Below, piece by piece: positions 1-6,296 of a stretch of 9,713 bases of DNA. Each line of letters opens with the position of its first letter. Within the stretch, counting starts at the first letter, position 1. The notes beneath the pieces were generated by a model. The model did not search any database, was not told the origin of the DNA, and was given only the letters and a program-made list of their open reading frames with translations. This DNA is from Sedimentibacter sp. (GTDB taxonomy: Bacteria > Bacillota > Clostridia > Tissierellales > Sedimentibacteraceae). Both the position numbers and the translations under genes were made by a program. The stretch spans positions 1 through 9,713 of the forward strand of contig JAQSYS010000041.1 in NCBI GenBank assembly GCA_029256005.1, read 5' to 3'.

Positions 1-319
1 CGGAAGCCTCTACTTTTAAATGATATTCATCAGTATTTTCAGCAGGATTGCCAAGTTCGTGAATTACAGGCAACTCTATGACAGGAATTTTTCCGTTGTC
101 ATCGGATACATAACTTGATATGACATTTTCAATGGCTGATTCATTGTATAATCCACGTACTTCAAATAAAGATATGGTAACTTTTGCATCACTGACCGGT
201 TCTCGGTCTTCTTCTGAAAAAACACTGACTTCCAAAAAACCTGTTTTTGTTGAAGCATCTGTTTCTAATTTTGTAGCCACCATATTTTTAGCTTTGTAAG
301 GCTTACTTGCATCTATCAT
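1..319 (-). CDS. Partial protein with carboxypeptidase-regulatory-like beta-sandwich (N-terminus only)
   Basis: The first 106 codons of a gene read leftwards off the window edge. The ATG at 319-317 is preceded by AAAGGA about nine bases upstream. No signal peptide is visible. After a short polar leader (MIDASKPYKAKN) the sequence alternates beta-like segments: TGFLEVSVFSEED, EPVSDAKVTISLFE, then YVSDDNGKIPVIELPVI and DEYHLKVEAS. The order 'TG-x-L-V-V... pV-A-V-I... DxxGK-ELP... Y-L-V' is what I remember from the N-terminal domain of clostridial peptidoglycan-binding or spore-associated proteins with carboxypeptidase-regulatory/CnaB-like folds. The family call rests on that pattern only, and the C-terminal part, which would define function, lies outside the window. 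A possible sporulation-type promoter precedes it. It is divergent from the wall hydrolase gene at 524. Confidence 0.6.
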   Translation of the reverse strand, partial: MIDASKPYKAKNMVATKLETDASTKTGFLEVSVFSEEDREPVSDAKVTISLFEVRGLYNESAIENVISSYVSDDNGKIPVIELPVIHELGNPAENTDEYHLKVEAS

Positions 320-370
320 ATATTACATCCTTTCAAATCAATTAGTTTATAAAAAATGTTTATTTTATTG

Positions 371-397
371 TAATATATGCTTATGGATTATTTATGT
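371..397 (-). promoter_or_regulatory. Possible sporulation-sigma promoter for the leftward partial gene
   Basis: Read on the minus strand, CATATATTA (379 to 371) fits the CATAnnnTA -10 pattern of mother-cell sigma E/K promoters. An ACA triplet (397-395) lies 15 bp upstream, where such promoters carry a loose AC-type -35. The -10 lies about 50 bp before the ATG at 319. The signal is short and the region is AT-rich, so this is only a candidate. Confidence 0.22.
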
Positions 398-458
398 ACA
401 TTTACTTAAGAAGGGAGTATTGTTGCAAATTTCACATTACTTAAGCCGAAATTAATGA

Positions 459-487
459 ATATGTAATAAACTTATTCTATTACATAT
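459..487. repeat. 10-bp perfect inverted repeat, probable operator
   Basis: ATATGTAATA (459-468) and TATTACATAT (478-487) are exact reverse complements separated by 9 bp. The right arm touches the TG of the extended -10 promoter at 487-495, so the element covers the -35 and spacer region. This is where a dimeric repressor, or an activator replacing the missing -35, would bind. A further half-site, TATTACAT, occurs at 321-328 beside the start of the divergent gene. The protein that binds is unknown. Confidence 0.5.
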
Positions 488-495
488 GTTATAAT
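487..495 (+). promoter_or_regulatory. Extended -10 promoter for the GH73 hydrolase gene
   Basis: TGTTATAAT matches the extended -10 consensus TGnTATAAT exactly (TG 487-488, hexamer 490-495). No good TTGACA hexamer lies 16-18 bp upstream, where the inverted repeat sits instead. The expected transcription start is about 20 bases before the start codon at 524. The ribosome binding site GAGGTGA is at 513-519. Confidence 0.6.
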
Positions 496-523
496 GTAGA
501 AAAAAGAAAAAAGAGGTGAATTT

Positions 524-2605
524 ATGAAGGAAAAAATGTTTAATTGGAAAGCAGTTGTAATTCTGGTTATGATTGTTATGCTCATTAATATAGCTCCTTA
601 TGCTTATGCTCAGAGCCCAATTAAGTTGGTTATTGACGGAAAAACAATTGCTGCCGACCCGGAAGCATTTATAAAAAATGACAGAACCATGGTGCCTTTG
701 AGAGTAATTGCAGAGGAATTAGATGCAGATGTAAAATGGGATAATGAAAACAGAACAGTACTTATTTCTAAGGGGGATTTGCACGTAAACCTTCCAATAG
801 ACAGTCACTTAATTGAATATACTATTGATAATGAAACTATTTACAACTTAAGTGATGTGGCTCCACTTATAAATGAAGACCGTACGTTTGTTCCAATACG
901 TATAGTTAGCAATGCATTAGGGGTTGGGATTGAATGGGATAATGATAAAAGAGCAGTTATCATAGATTCTTCTGAAAAATCAGAAATAGAACCATTTTTT
1001 GATATTGAAATTTCATCAGTTAAATCTGGACAAGTTATTACAGGAACAACAACGCTCAGTACGACAATAGGAAGTGTTCCAAATAATGCAACTGAAATAA
1101 AGTACCTTCTACTTGACAAAAATACAAAAAAAGGATTTATTGTTGCAGAGGGTAACAGTTTAAATTCATCATACAAATGGATTCCTTCAATGGAAGATGA
1201 AGGTGAAAAAATCCTTGTAGCAGCAATTTACGACGAAAATGGCAACTTTTTAGCGGGAGATTCAATTCCTGTTAAGGTTGATATTGCACCTGAAATAAAG
1301 CTTACAGGACTAAATGAAGGAGCATTGGTAACTGCTGACAGCGTACCTTTGGGAGCAGATTTAAATTTTTCTGCTGCATATGTAAAATATGAAATTATAA
1401 ACCCAGATACAGATGCATACTACATTTCATCAGGGTTAGATCCATTAGGCGGATTTACAATGGTACCTGTAATGGAAGATAACGGCAATATGTCTTTAAG
1501 AGTTATTGCGTATGATATGAGCGGCAATGCTTATTATGGAAACTATGTAAATGTCAAGGTTGATGTTGACAGATATTTATATATAGGTGGAATAACTTCC
1601 GGTCAGACTATTGACGGCTCAGTAACTTTAAAGACATCAAGAAATTTTAATGTTTCTGAAACTGAATATATTGCTGTTGATGCCAAGACTGGAGCTGAAA
1701 CTGTTTTATACAAGGCTGGATATGGAAACTATAGCTGGTTCCCTGGACCCGAAATGGCAGGAAGCAAGCTAATGTACGTAAGAGTAAAGGATGCTTTAGG
1801 CAATACTTATACAAGCAATACTGTACAAGTAAATGTTGTAGCTACTCCAAAAATATTACTTCAAAGTGTTGGCCCCGGACAAGTAGTGACAAGCACATTC
1901 AATTTAAATATAAAAAGCAATATAACACCAGAAAGCGTCAAGTATATATTGACTAATTTAAATACAGGAAAAAGTACTGTTTTGACAGGGGCATCATATA
2001 CACCAAATAGCCAAGATGCAGGCTCGTGGAGTTTAAGAGCTGAAGCAGTATTTAATGGTAAGACATTATTCACCGAGGAAGTAAAGTTTACAATTTTTAC
2101 TGATAAACTGTACACAGCTCTTCCAATAGTTGCAAAGGATCAATTTCTTGGTTTTGCTTCTAATTTAGCTGTAGAAGCAAAAAACAGAACAGGAATGTCT
2201 GCTGCACTACAAACAGCTCAAGCGATTCTTGAGACAGGTTGGGGACAAAGTGTTCCTGTTGACAAATATACAGGACAATTATCAAACAATCTATTTGGAA
2301 TTAAAGGAACTGCTTCAGCAGGATCAGTTACGTCAAATACATGGGAAGAATATAATGGTGTGTCATTTAGAATAGATGCTGAATTCAGAGCATACAATAA
2401 CCCAAGTGAAAGCTGGAATGACCATAAAGAACTTCTGCTTACTAAGGAAAGATATGCTCCATTTAGAGCAGTGATGTTTGATGGAACTCAAGGAGCATGG
2501 GCGCTTCGAAGATGTGGCTATGCTACAGATTCATCCTATGCAATAAAACTGATTGATATTATGAACAGATACGATTTAAGAGAGCTTGACAAGGTAGGTA
2601 TATAA
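524..2605 (+). CDS. Secreted GH73-type glucosaminidase with copper-amine-oxidase-N-like domain and four Ig-like repeats
   Basis: Likely an exported peptidoglycan hydrolase (endo-beta-N-acetylglucosaminidase). Residues 1-29 form a signal peptide (KEKMFNWK, a hydrophobic core, then cleavage near AYA-QS). Residues 32-148 carry two copies of a copper-amine-oxidase-N-like module, each with a DRT(M/F)VP(L/I)R core and a W-D-N-x-x-R-x-V end; this is a wall or surface module, not an oxidase. Four tandem segments of about 90 residues follow (roughly 161-254, 255-348, 349-440, 441-525), most ending in a 'GN...V.V.V' strand like bacterial Ig domains. Residues 535-686 are the glucosaminidase domain, with AILETGWG (predicted catalytic Glu570) and NNLFGIKG (588-595). 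Start ATG at 524 has GAGGTGA seven bases upstream. Monocistronic, closed by the hairpin at 2604. Role in growth, separation or sporulation is not decidable here. Confidence 0.88.
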   Translation: MKEKMFNWKAVVILVMIVMLINIAPYAYAQSPIKLVIDGKTIAADPEAFIKNDRTMVPLRVIAEELDADVKWDNENRTVLISKGDLHVNLPIDSHLIEYTIDNETIYNLSDVAPLINEDRTFVPIRIVSNALGVGIEWDNDKRAVIIDSSEKSEIEPFFDIEISSVKSGQVITGTTTLSTTIGSVPNNATEIKYLLLDKNTKKGFIVAEGNSLNSSYKWIPSMEDEGEKILVAAIYDENGNFLAGDSIPVKVDIAPEIKLTGLNEGALVTADSVPLGADLNFSAAYVKYEIINPDTDAYYISSGLDPLGGFTMVPVMEDNGNMSLRVIAYDMSGNAYYGNYVNVKVDVDRYLYIGGITSGQTIDGSVTLKTSRNFNVSETEYIAVDAKTGAETVLYKAGYGNYSWFPGPEMAGSKLMYVRVKDALGNTYTSNTVQVNVVATPKILLQSVGPGQVVTSTFNLNIKSNITPESVKYILTNLNTGKSTVLTGASYTPNSQDAGSWSLRAEAVFNGKTLFTEEVKFTIFTDKLYTALPIVAKDQFLGFASNLAVEAKNRTGMSAALQTAQAILETGWGQSVPVDKYTGQLSNNLFGIKGTASAGSVTSNTWEEYNGVSFRIDAEFRAYNNPSESWNDHKELLLTKERYAPFRAVMFDGTQGAWALRRCGYATDSSYAIKLIDIMNRYDLRELDKVGI

Positions 2606-2650
2606 ATGATAAAAGAAAAACTCCTGATAGGAGTTTTTCTTTTATCATTT
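2604..2650. terminator. Bidirectional intrinsic terminator (22-bp perfect stem)
   Basis: Left arm 2604-2625 and right arm 2629-2650 are perfect reverse complements with a 3-nt loop (GAT). The core is ACTCCT/AGGAGT flanked by A5 and T5, so each strand has a stem followed by a T-tract. It lies between two convergent genes: the hydrolase, whose stop codon (2603-2605) runs into the left arm, and the histidine kinase, whose stop is at 2667. It should terminate both transcripts. Confidence 0.88.
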
Positions 2651-2666
2651 GATTAATTTTCATATT

Positions 2667-4211
2667 CTACTTTAGTAAAGGAAAGCTTAAACGAAAGAGG
2701 GTTCCTTTACCAAGTTGACTTTCAGCTTCTAGTTTCCCTTCTTGCATTTGAACAAGTTTTTTAACTATTACCAGTCCTAAACCTGTCCCCTTCATTTCTA
2801 AATCAGAATTGCGTTGATTTTTTCCCCTGTAAAATCTATCCCAAATATGAGGAAGTTCTTCAGGAGGAATTCCTGAACCATTATCCTCAATGATAAGCTG
2901 CACCTCATCATTTAATGATTCTATTTCTACTTTTATTATACCATTATCAGTTGCATTAATTGCATTTTTAAGTAGGTTTCTAATAATTTGTTCCATTCGG
3001 TCCACATCGCCTATTATAACGGTATTATCTGATTTTTTATTAAAAGATATTGTGTTGTTATTGACTTTAGACAAACCCTCCATGGACATTACTACACCAT
3101 GAGTAAGTGCTGCTAAATCCAGAGGCAATTTTTCTACTGTGATATCACCGCTTTCCATGCGGCTTAAAGATAAAATATCATCAACAAGTCTTGTAATATG
3201 TATTGTTTGAGCACAAATCATATCTAAGTATTTTTTTTGAAGCATTTCATCTTCAACCATACCGTCTCGAATAGCTTCAGTAAATCCTTGAACAGCAGTA
3301 AGAGGTGTTCTTAATTCATGTGATATCTCTGTAAATAATTTTGTTCTTTCTTCTTCAATTTTATGACTTTTTGACTGTATGTTTTCTGTGAAAACAGTTA
3401 GCTTTTTAATTTGTTCTGTTAAATCATTTATCTCATCCAATGAATTGTTTTCAATGTTAAGTAGATAGTTACCACCATTAAACTCTGCTATACTAGTTGC
3501 TAAGAGAGAAATCGGTCGTGAAATACAATTTGCTAAGTAAACGGAAATAACGATAACAAAAATTAAAATAGCTATTCCTCCGAAAAGAATAATCAAATTC
3601 ATTTTATTTAAAATTAGATCAAGATTAGGAGGCTGAGATTTTAACAGTATACCATTTTCAACTGTTGTCTTAGTATTTTCAGCATTTCCCATTGGAATGG
3701 CTGCTGAAAAAGTAAGCTGTCCTGTTTCCTTGTCAGTTTCGTGCGTTACTTTGGTTTCACCACTAGTCAGTACCTCTGTAAATTTGACATCTACTTTGCT
3801 TAACGGAACTACTTCCTGCTCTTCAGATGAACTTATTATTGTTCCTTCTTGATCAAATACAATAATCATTACATCAAAGCTATCAGCTAGAAATTTTAAT
3901 ATTTCCTGTTCAGAGATAGATTGTGTGTTGGTTGAAACATCTTCCTTAGTTAAGGCATAATTTACCCTTTTGGATTTACGCAGCAGGTCTTGCTCTACTT
4001 GATCATATACTGACTGAGTTACCATAAAGTTTGAAAAATTAATTAATATAATCAGGGCTATGCTGAAAACTGTAACATTTGTAAAAAGTATTCTAGTGTA
4101 AATGTTCTTATTAAATTGTTCTAATAGTTTATATTTAATTCTTTTTATGAAAATTTTAGTATTATTTAGAACTGTTTGATTATTATCATTACTATTCAAA
4201 GATTTATTCAA
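2667..4211 (-). CDS. Two-component sensor histidine kinase (PhoR/ResE/WalK-like architecture)
   Basis: Membrane sensor kinase of 514 residues. It has a basic cytoplasmic leader (1-39), TM1 about 41-60, an extracytoplasmic sensor region about 63-203, TM2 about 205-227, HAMP about 228-280, HisKA with ISHELRTPLTAVQGF (phospho-acceptor His298), and a HATPase domain with N-box NLLKNAINA (412-420), G1 DNGSGIP (443-449), WDRFYRG (457-463) and G2 GTGLGLVIVKK (475-485). All catalytic boxes look intact. The sensor region has no motif I recognise, so the stimulus is unknown. The start is TTG at 4211-4209, six bases after the regulator stop. Its GGAGG lies inside the end of the regulator gene, 11 nt away. 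The only nearby ATG reads ATG-ATA-TAA and cannot be used. Co-transcribed with the upstream response regulator; ended by the shared terminator. Confidence 0.92.
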   Translation of the reverse strand: MNKSLNSNDNNQTVLNNTKIFIKRIKYKLLEQFNKNIYTRILFTNVTVFSIALIILINFSNFMVTQSVYDQVEQDLLRKSKRVNYALTKEDVSTNTQSISEQEILKFLADSFDVMIIVFDQEGTIISSSEEQEVVPLSKVDVKFTEVLTSGETKVTHETDKETGQLTFSAAIPMGNAENTKTTVENGILLKSQPPNLDLILNKMNLIILFGGIAILIFVIVISVYLANCISRPISLLATSIAEFNGGNYLLNIENNSLDEINDLTEQIKKLTVFTENIQSKSHKIEEERTKLFTEISHELRTPLTAVQGFTEAIRDGMVEDEMLQKKYLDMICAQTIHITRLVDDILSLSRMESGDITVEKLPLDLAALTHGVVMSMEGLSKVNNNTISFNKKSDNTVIIGDVDRMEQIIRNLLKNAINATDNGIIKVEIESLNDEVQLIIEDNGSGIPPEELPHIWDRFYRGKNQRNSDLEMKGTGLGLVIVKKLVQMQEGKLEAESQLGKGTLFRLSFPLLK

Positions 4212-4217
4212 GTTATA

Positions 4218-4916
4218 TCATGCCTCCTTTGATGGAGGTGTAAACTGATATCCAACACCCCAAACGGTTGTAATACAATCATAAGGCAAGTGTTTTAATT
4301 TTTCCCTTAATCTGCGAATATGAACGTCTACTGTACGCTGATCTCCATAATAGTCATATCCCCAAACAGCTGTTAATAAATCATCTCTGTTGAAAACACG
4401 TCGAGGATTCTGAGCCAAATGATAAAGCAAATCAAATTCTCTGGGTGTTAGCTCTATTATTGAGCTATTTACATTAACTCTTCTAATGTCAGCTTCTATT
4501 TCTAGTCCAGAGTACTTTAACTTACTATATGTTAATGCATCAATTGGCTGTGTTCTGCGTTGAACTGCCTTGATTCTTGCTACAAGCTCTCTTGGACTGA
4601 AAGGTTTAGAAACATAATCATCAGCACCCATCTCAAGACCCAAAACACGATCAGCTTCTTCCCCTTTAGCTGTAAGCATAATAATTGGAACCATTCTAAT
4701 AGACCTTAATTTACGGCACAATGTGAGCCCGTCTGTACTAGGAAGCATTATATCAAGAATTACAACATCAGGATTTTCTCTATCAAAAGCTGCAAGAACT
4801 AAATCACCGTCATTTATTCCTATAACATTGAAACCTTCTCTTTCTCCATATAACTTAACCAATTCAAGTACATTTTGATCATCATCAACAACTAAAACTT
4901 TACCTAAATAAGGCAT
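4218..4916 (-). CDS. OmpR/PhoB-family response regulator
   Basis: DNA-binding partner of the adjacent kinase, 232 residues, normal for the family. The receiver domain (about 6-118) has the acidic cluster DDD (11-13), phospho-acceptor Asp55 in VVILDIMLPS, Thr82 in IIMLTAKG and Lys104 in DDYVSKPF. The winged-helix domain (about 128-226) has ELTPREFDLLYHLAQNP and the recognition helix region RTVDVHIRRLREKL, ending in WGVGYQF. The ATG at 4916 has AAGGAGGT just upstream. First gene of the two-gene operon, driven by the consensus promoter at 5009-5037 with a leader of about 85 nt. Overall it resembles PhoP/WalR/ResD regulators, but the sequence alone does not say which. Targets are unknown; envelope genes on both sides are an inference from position. 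Confidence 0.93.
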   Translation of the reverse strand: MPYLGKVLVVDDDQNVLELVKLYGEREGFNVIGINDGDLVLAAFDRENPDVVILDIMLPSTDGLTLCRKLRSIRMVPIIMLTAKGEEADRVLGLEMGADDYVSKPFSPRELVARIKAVQRRTQPIDALTYSKLKYSGLEIEADIRRVNVNSSIIELTPREFDLLYHLAQNPRRVFNRDDLLTAVWGYDYYGDQRTVDVHIRRLREKLKHLPYDCITTVWGVGYQFTPPSKEA

Positions 4917-5008
4917 ACCTTACCTCCTTATTGGTATATTCTGATAATTTCATTAACTTGCTTGTCCTTACACAAAACATTTGAAAATTAATTATCTAAA
5001 CAATAACA

Positions 5009-5037
5009 ATTATATATGCGCAAAAATTTATTGTCAA
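5009..5037 (-). promoter_or_regulatory. Perfect sigma-A promoter of the two-component operon
   Basis: On the minus strand TTGACA (5037-5032) is followed by a 17-bp spacer and TATAAT (5014-5009), both hexamers and spacing matching consensus. The predicted start near 5002 gives a leader of about 85 nt before the regulator ATG at 4916. Confidence 0.85.
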
Positions 5038-5048
5038 CCTTTAAAGCC

Positions 5049-5062
5049 TATTCACTATTCAC
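5049..5062. repeat. Tandem heptamer TATTCAC x2 upstream of the two-component promoter
   Basis: TATTCAC occurs twice without a gap, 12 bp upstream of the -35 hexamer. This is around -47 to -60 relative to the expected start, where OmpR/PhoB-family proteins often bind direct repeats. Autoregulation is speculative, since two contiguous heptamers are not the usual 11-bp-phased arrangement. Confidence 0.3.
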
Positions 5063-5116
5063 AGATACAATATATGAGCTTGAATATATAAGGAATAAAC
5101 TATATATACATAAGAT

Positions 5117-5149
5117 GCCCGGCAATAAGAATATATCTTAATGCCGGGC
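5117..5149 (-). terminator. GC-rich hairpin downstream of the repeat-protein gene
   Basis: Arms 5117-5130 and 5136-5149 pair over 14 positions with one A-A mismatch, including eight GC-rich pairs (GCCCGGCA), around a 5-nt loop. It starts about 33 nt after the stop of the minus-strand gene ending at 5182 and lies upstream of the next promoter, the right place for a terminator. No run of T follows on either strand, so it may be a non-canonical terminator or an mRNA 3'-end stabiliser. Confidence 0.5.
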
Positions 5150-5181
5150 GTAGACAGGTAGTCATTCATTTATTGAAAAAT

Positions 5182-6006
5182 TTAAATATCTAAGAAATTT
5201 AAAAGTTTTTCAAAAATATTTATTAATTTGTCATATGAATCTAAAACTCTTATGTAAATTTCGTCTTCAACAGGAGTTTCGTCTTCAACAGGAGTTTCGT
5301 CTTCAACAGGAGTTTCGTCTTCAACAGGAGTTTCATCTTCAACAGGAGTCTCATCTTCTACAGGAGTCTCGTCTTCTACTGGAGTTTCGCCATCTACTGG
5401 AGTTTCATCTTCAACAGGAGTCTCATCTTCAACAGGAGTCTCGTCTTCTACTGGAGTTTCATCTTCAACAGGAGTCTCATCTTCTACAGGAGTCTCATCT
5501 TCTACAGGAGTCTCGTCTTCTACAGGAGTTTCGTCTTCAACTGGAGTTTCGTCTTCAACTGGAGTTTCGCCATCTACCGGAGTTTCATCTTCTACAGGAG
5601 TCTCGTCTTCAACTGGAGTTTCGTCTTCAACAGGAGTTTCGCCATCTACTGGAGTTTCGTCTTCAACAGGAGTCTCATCTTCTATAGGTGTTTCTATAGC
5701 TCCAGGTGTTGTAACATCAGAAGCTCCATTTCTAAAATTACGATTGTGAGATCTATAATTTGCTCTTGGAATGGCTGTAGAATTTCCTTTTGGTGTGACC
5801 GTAAGGATCTTTTGTCCATCTTCATTATATGAAAATTGTGCTGCACTATTTGATGAATCTTCCTGAGTATCCTCAGTAACTTCGATATTATCTAATATTG
5901 GTTGATATTCAGCTGCACTGACAGGTACCATAGCTCCAAATACCATAAAAGATGTAATTGTTAAACTCGTTGCAATTTTTGTAATTTTTCCTTTAATCAT
6001 TGACAT
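5182..6006 (-). CDS. Secreted acidic protein with 24 tandem ETPVED hexapeptide repeats
   Basis: I recognise no named family. Residues 1-32 are a signal peptide (KGKITK, a hydrophobic core, cleavage near VSAA-EY). Residues 33-104 are a unique region, acidic at first and with a basic stretch NYRSHNRNFRNG (83-94). Residues 105-248 are 24 six-residue units: one ETPIED, 20 ETPVED and three ETPVDG (units 3, 7 and 17). These give about 69 negative charges, no positive ones, and a proline every six residues, so an extended stalk is likely. The last 26 residues (249-274) are a hydrophobic, probably amphipathic helix (YDKLINIFEKLLNFLDI). There is no LPxTG signal, S-layer homology domain or C-terminal transmembrane anchor. 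The ATG at 6006 has AAGGAGGA eight bases upstream; a second in-frame ATG at codon 3 is less well placed. Monocistronic. A surface or matrix role is inference. Confidence 0.75.
   Translation of the reverse strand: MSMIKGKITKIATSLTITSFMVFGAMVPVSAAEYQPILDNIEVTEDTQEDSSNSAAQFSYNEDGQKILTVTPKGNSTAIPRANYRSHNRNFRNGASDVTTPGAIETPIEDETPVEDETPVDGETPVEDETPVEDETPVEDETPVDGETPVEDETPVEDETPVEDETPVEDETPVEDETPVEDETPVEDETPVEDETPVEDETPVDGETPVEDETPVEDETPVEDETPVEDETPVEDETPVEDETPVEDEIYIRVLDSYDKLINIFEKLLNFLDI
5263..5694 (-). repeat. 18-bp coding minisatellite, 24 contiguous units
   Basis: The unit on the minus strand is GAAACTCCTGTTGAAGAC with synonymous variants, repeated 24 times without spacers and always in frame. 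The four units at the 3' end of the gene (5263-5334) are identical at the nucleotide level, while units further in differ at a few third positions and three carry the DG variant. This suggests recent expansion at one end by slippage or unequal crossover. Copy number is likely to vary between strains. Confidence 0.93.
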
Positions 6007-6125
6007 GTAATTGTCCTCCTTTTACATTTGTTATTAAGGTTTTGTTTAAATTACTTTTAGCATTGTTCTCTTAACTAAATTCTTAAGTTTTAGAATGGCA
6101 TGGCATCACCTCAATCTTAATTTAT

Positions 6126-6216
6126 TTTGTGTCTTACCCACAAATCAATTATATTGAAAGATTATGAACTGCCATTTGCTAAAATATTAAAATATATTAT
6201 AAATTTGTTAACAAAT
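6126..6216 (-). promoter_or_regulatory. Regulatory-looking stretch upstream of the repeat-protein gene
   Basis: The 256 bp between the terminator at 6263 and the ATG at 6006 hold no gene. Two TATAAT hexamers face the gene (minus strand, 6201-6196 and 6153-6148), neither with a convincing -35. A 14-bp perfect palindrome ATTTGTTAACAAAT lies at 6203-6216, just upstream of the first hexamer. A TTTGTG-N7-CACAAA inverted repeat lies at 6126-6144, just downstream of the second. Either start would give a long leader (about 130-180 nt). I see no riboswitch I can name. Confidence 0.35.
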
Positions 6217-6263
6217 ATTACGAAAATTACTATCACCTAAGAATATGTAAAATTTCTATAAAT

Positions 6264-6294
6264 AAAAAACAGGTTCAAAAACTAAAAACCTGCT
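6264..6294 (-). terminator. Intrinsic terminator of the NtrC-like regulator gene
   Basis: On the minus strand, just after the stop at 6297-6299, CAGGTT (6292-6287) pairs with AACCTG (6275-6270) around an 11-nt loop, and G-U and A-U pairs extend the stem. Six T residues (6269-6264) follow directly. This is a standard intrinsic terminator and separates this gene from the repeat-protein gene. Confidence 0.8.
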
Positions 6295-6296
6295 CT

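Noticed and set aside
617..967. Copper amine oxidase activity for the N-terminal part of the 693-residue protein
   Set aside because: The module named after the copper amine oxidase N-terminal domain is a non-catalytic repeat common in exported Firmicutes proteins, and no oxidase catalytic domain is present.
841..1176. Minus-strand 111-codon frame inside the hydrolase gene, and similar opposite-strand frames inside the kinase and rph-rdgB genes
   Set aside because: They lie wholly inside well-supported genes, have no ribosome binding site, and have compositions expected of antisense shadows.
5235..5687. Plus-strand open frame of 150 codons rich in Gln, Glu, Phe and Leu repeats
   Set aside because: It is the complement of the in-frame 18-bp repeat of the minus-strand gene, which keeps all frames open. 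It lacks a ribosome binding site and its own signals.
5263..5694. CRISPR-like array of short repeats
   Set aside because: The 18-bp units are contiguous with no unique spacers and are in frame within a signal-peptide protein, so they form a coding minisatellite.
6060..6110. Small leader peptide (ATG CCA TGC ... or ATG CCA TTC TAA) after GAGGTG upstream of the repeat protein
   Set aside because: The candidate starts are two or seven bases from GAGGTG and encode only three to seven residues with no attenuator-like codon run or downstream terminator.
6160..6174. TGGCA on the minus strand as a sigma-54 -24 element near an NtrC-like gene
   Set aside because: The invariant GC of a -12 element is absent at the required distance, and the neighbouring AAA+ protein lacks the GAFTGA loop.
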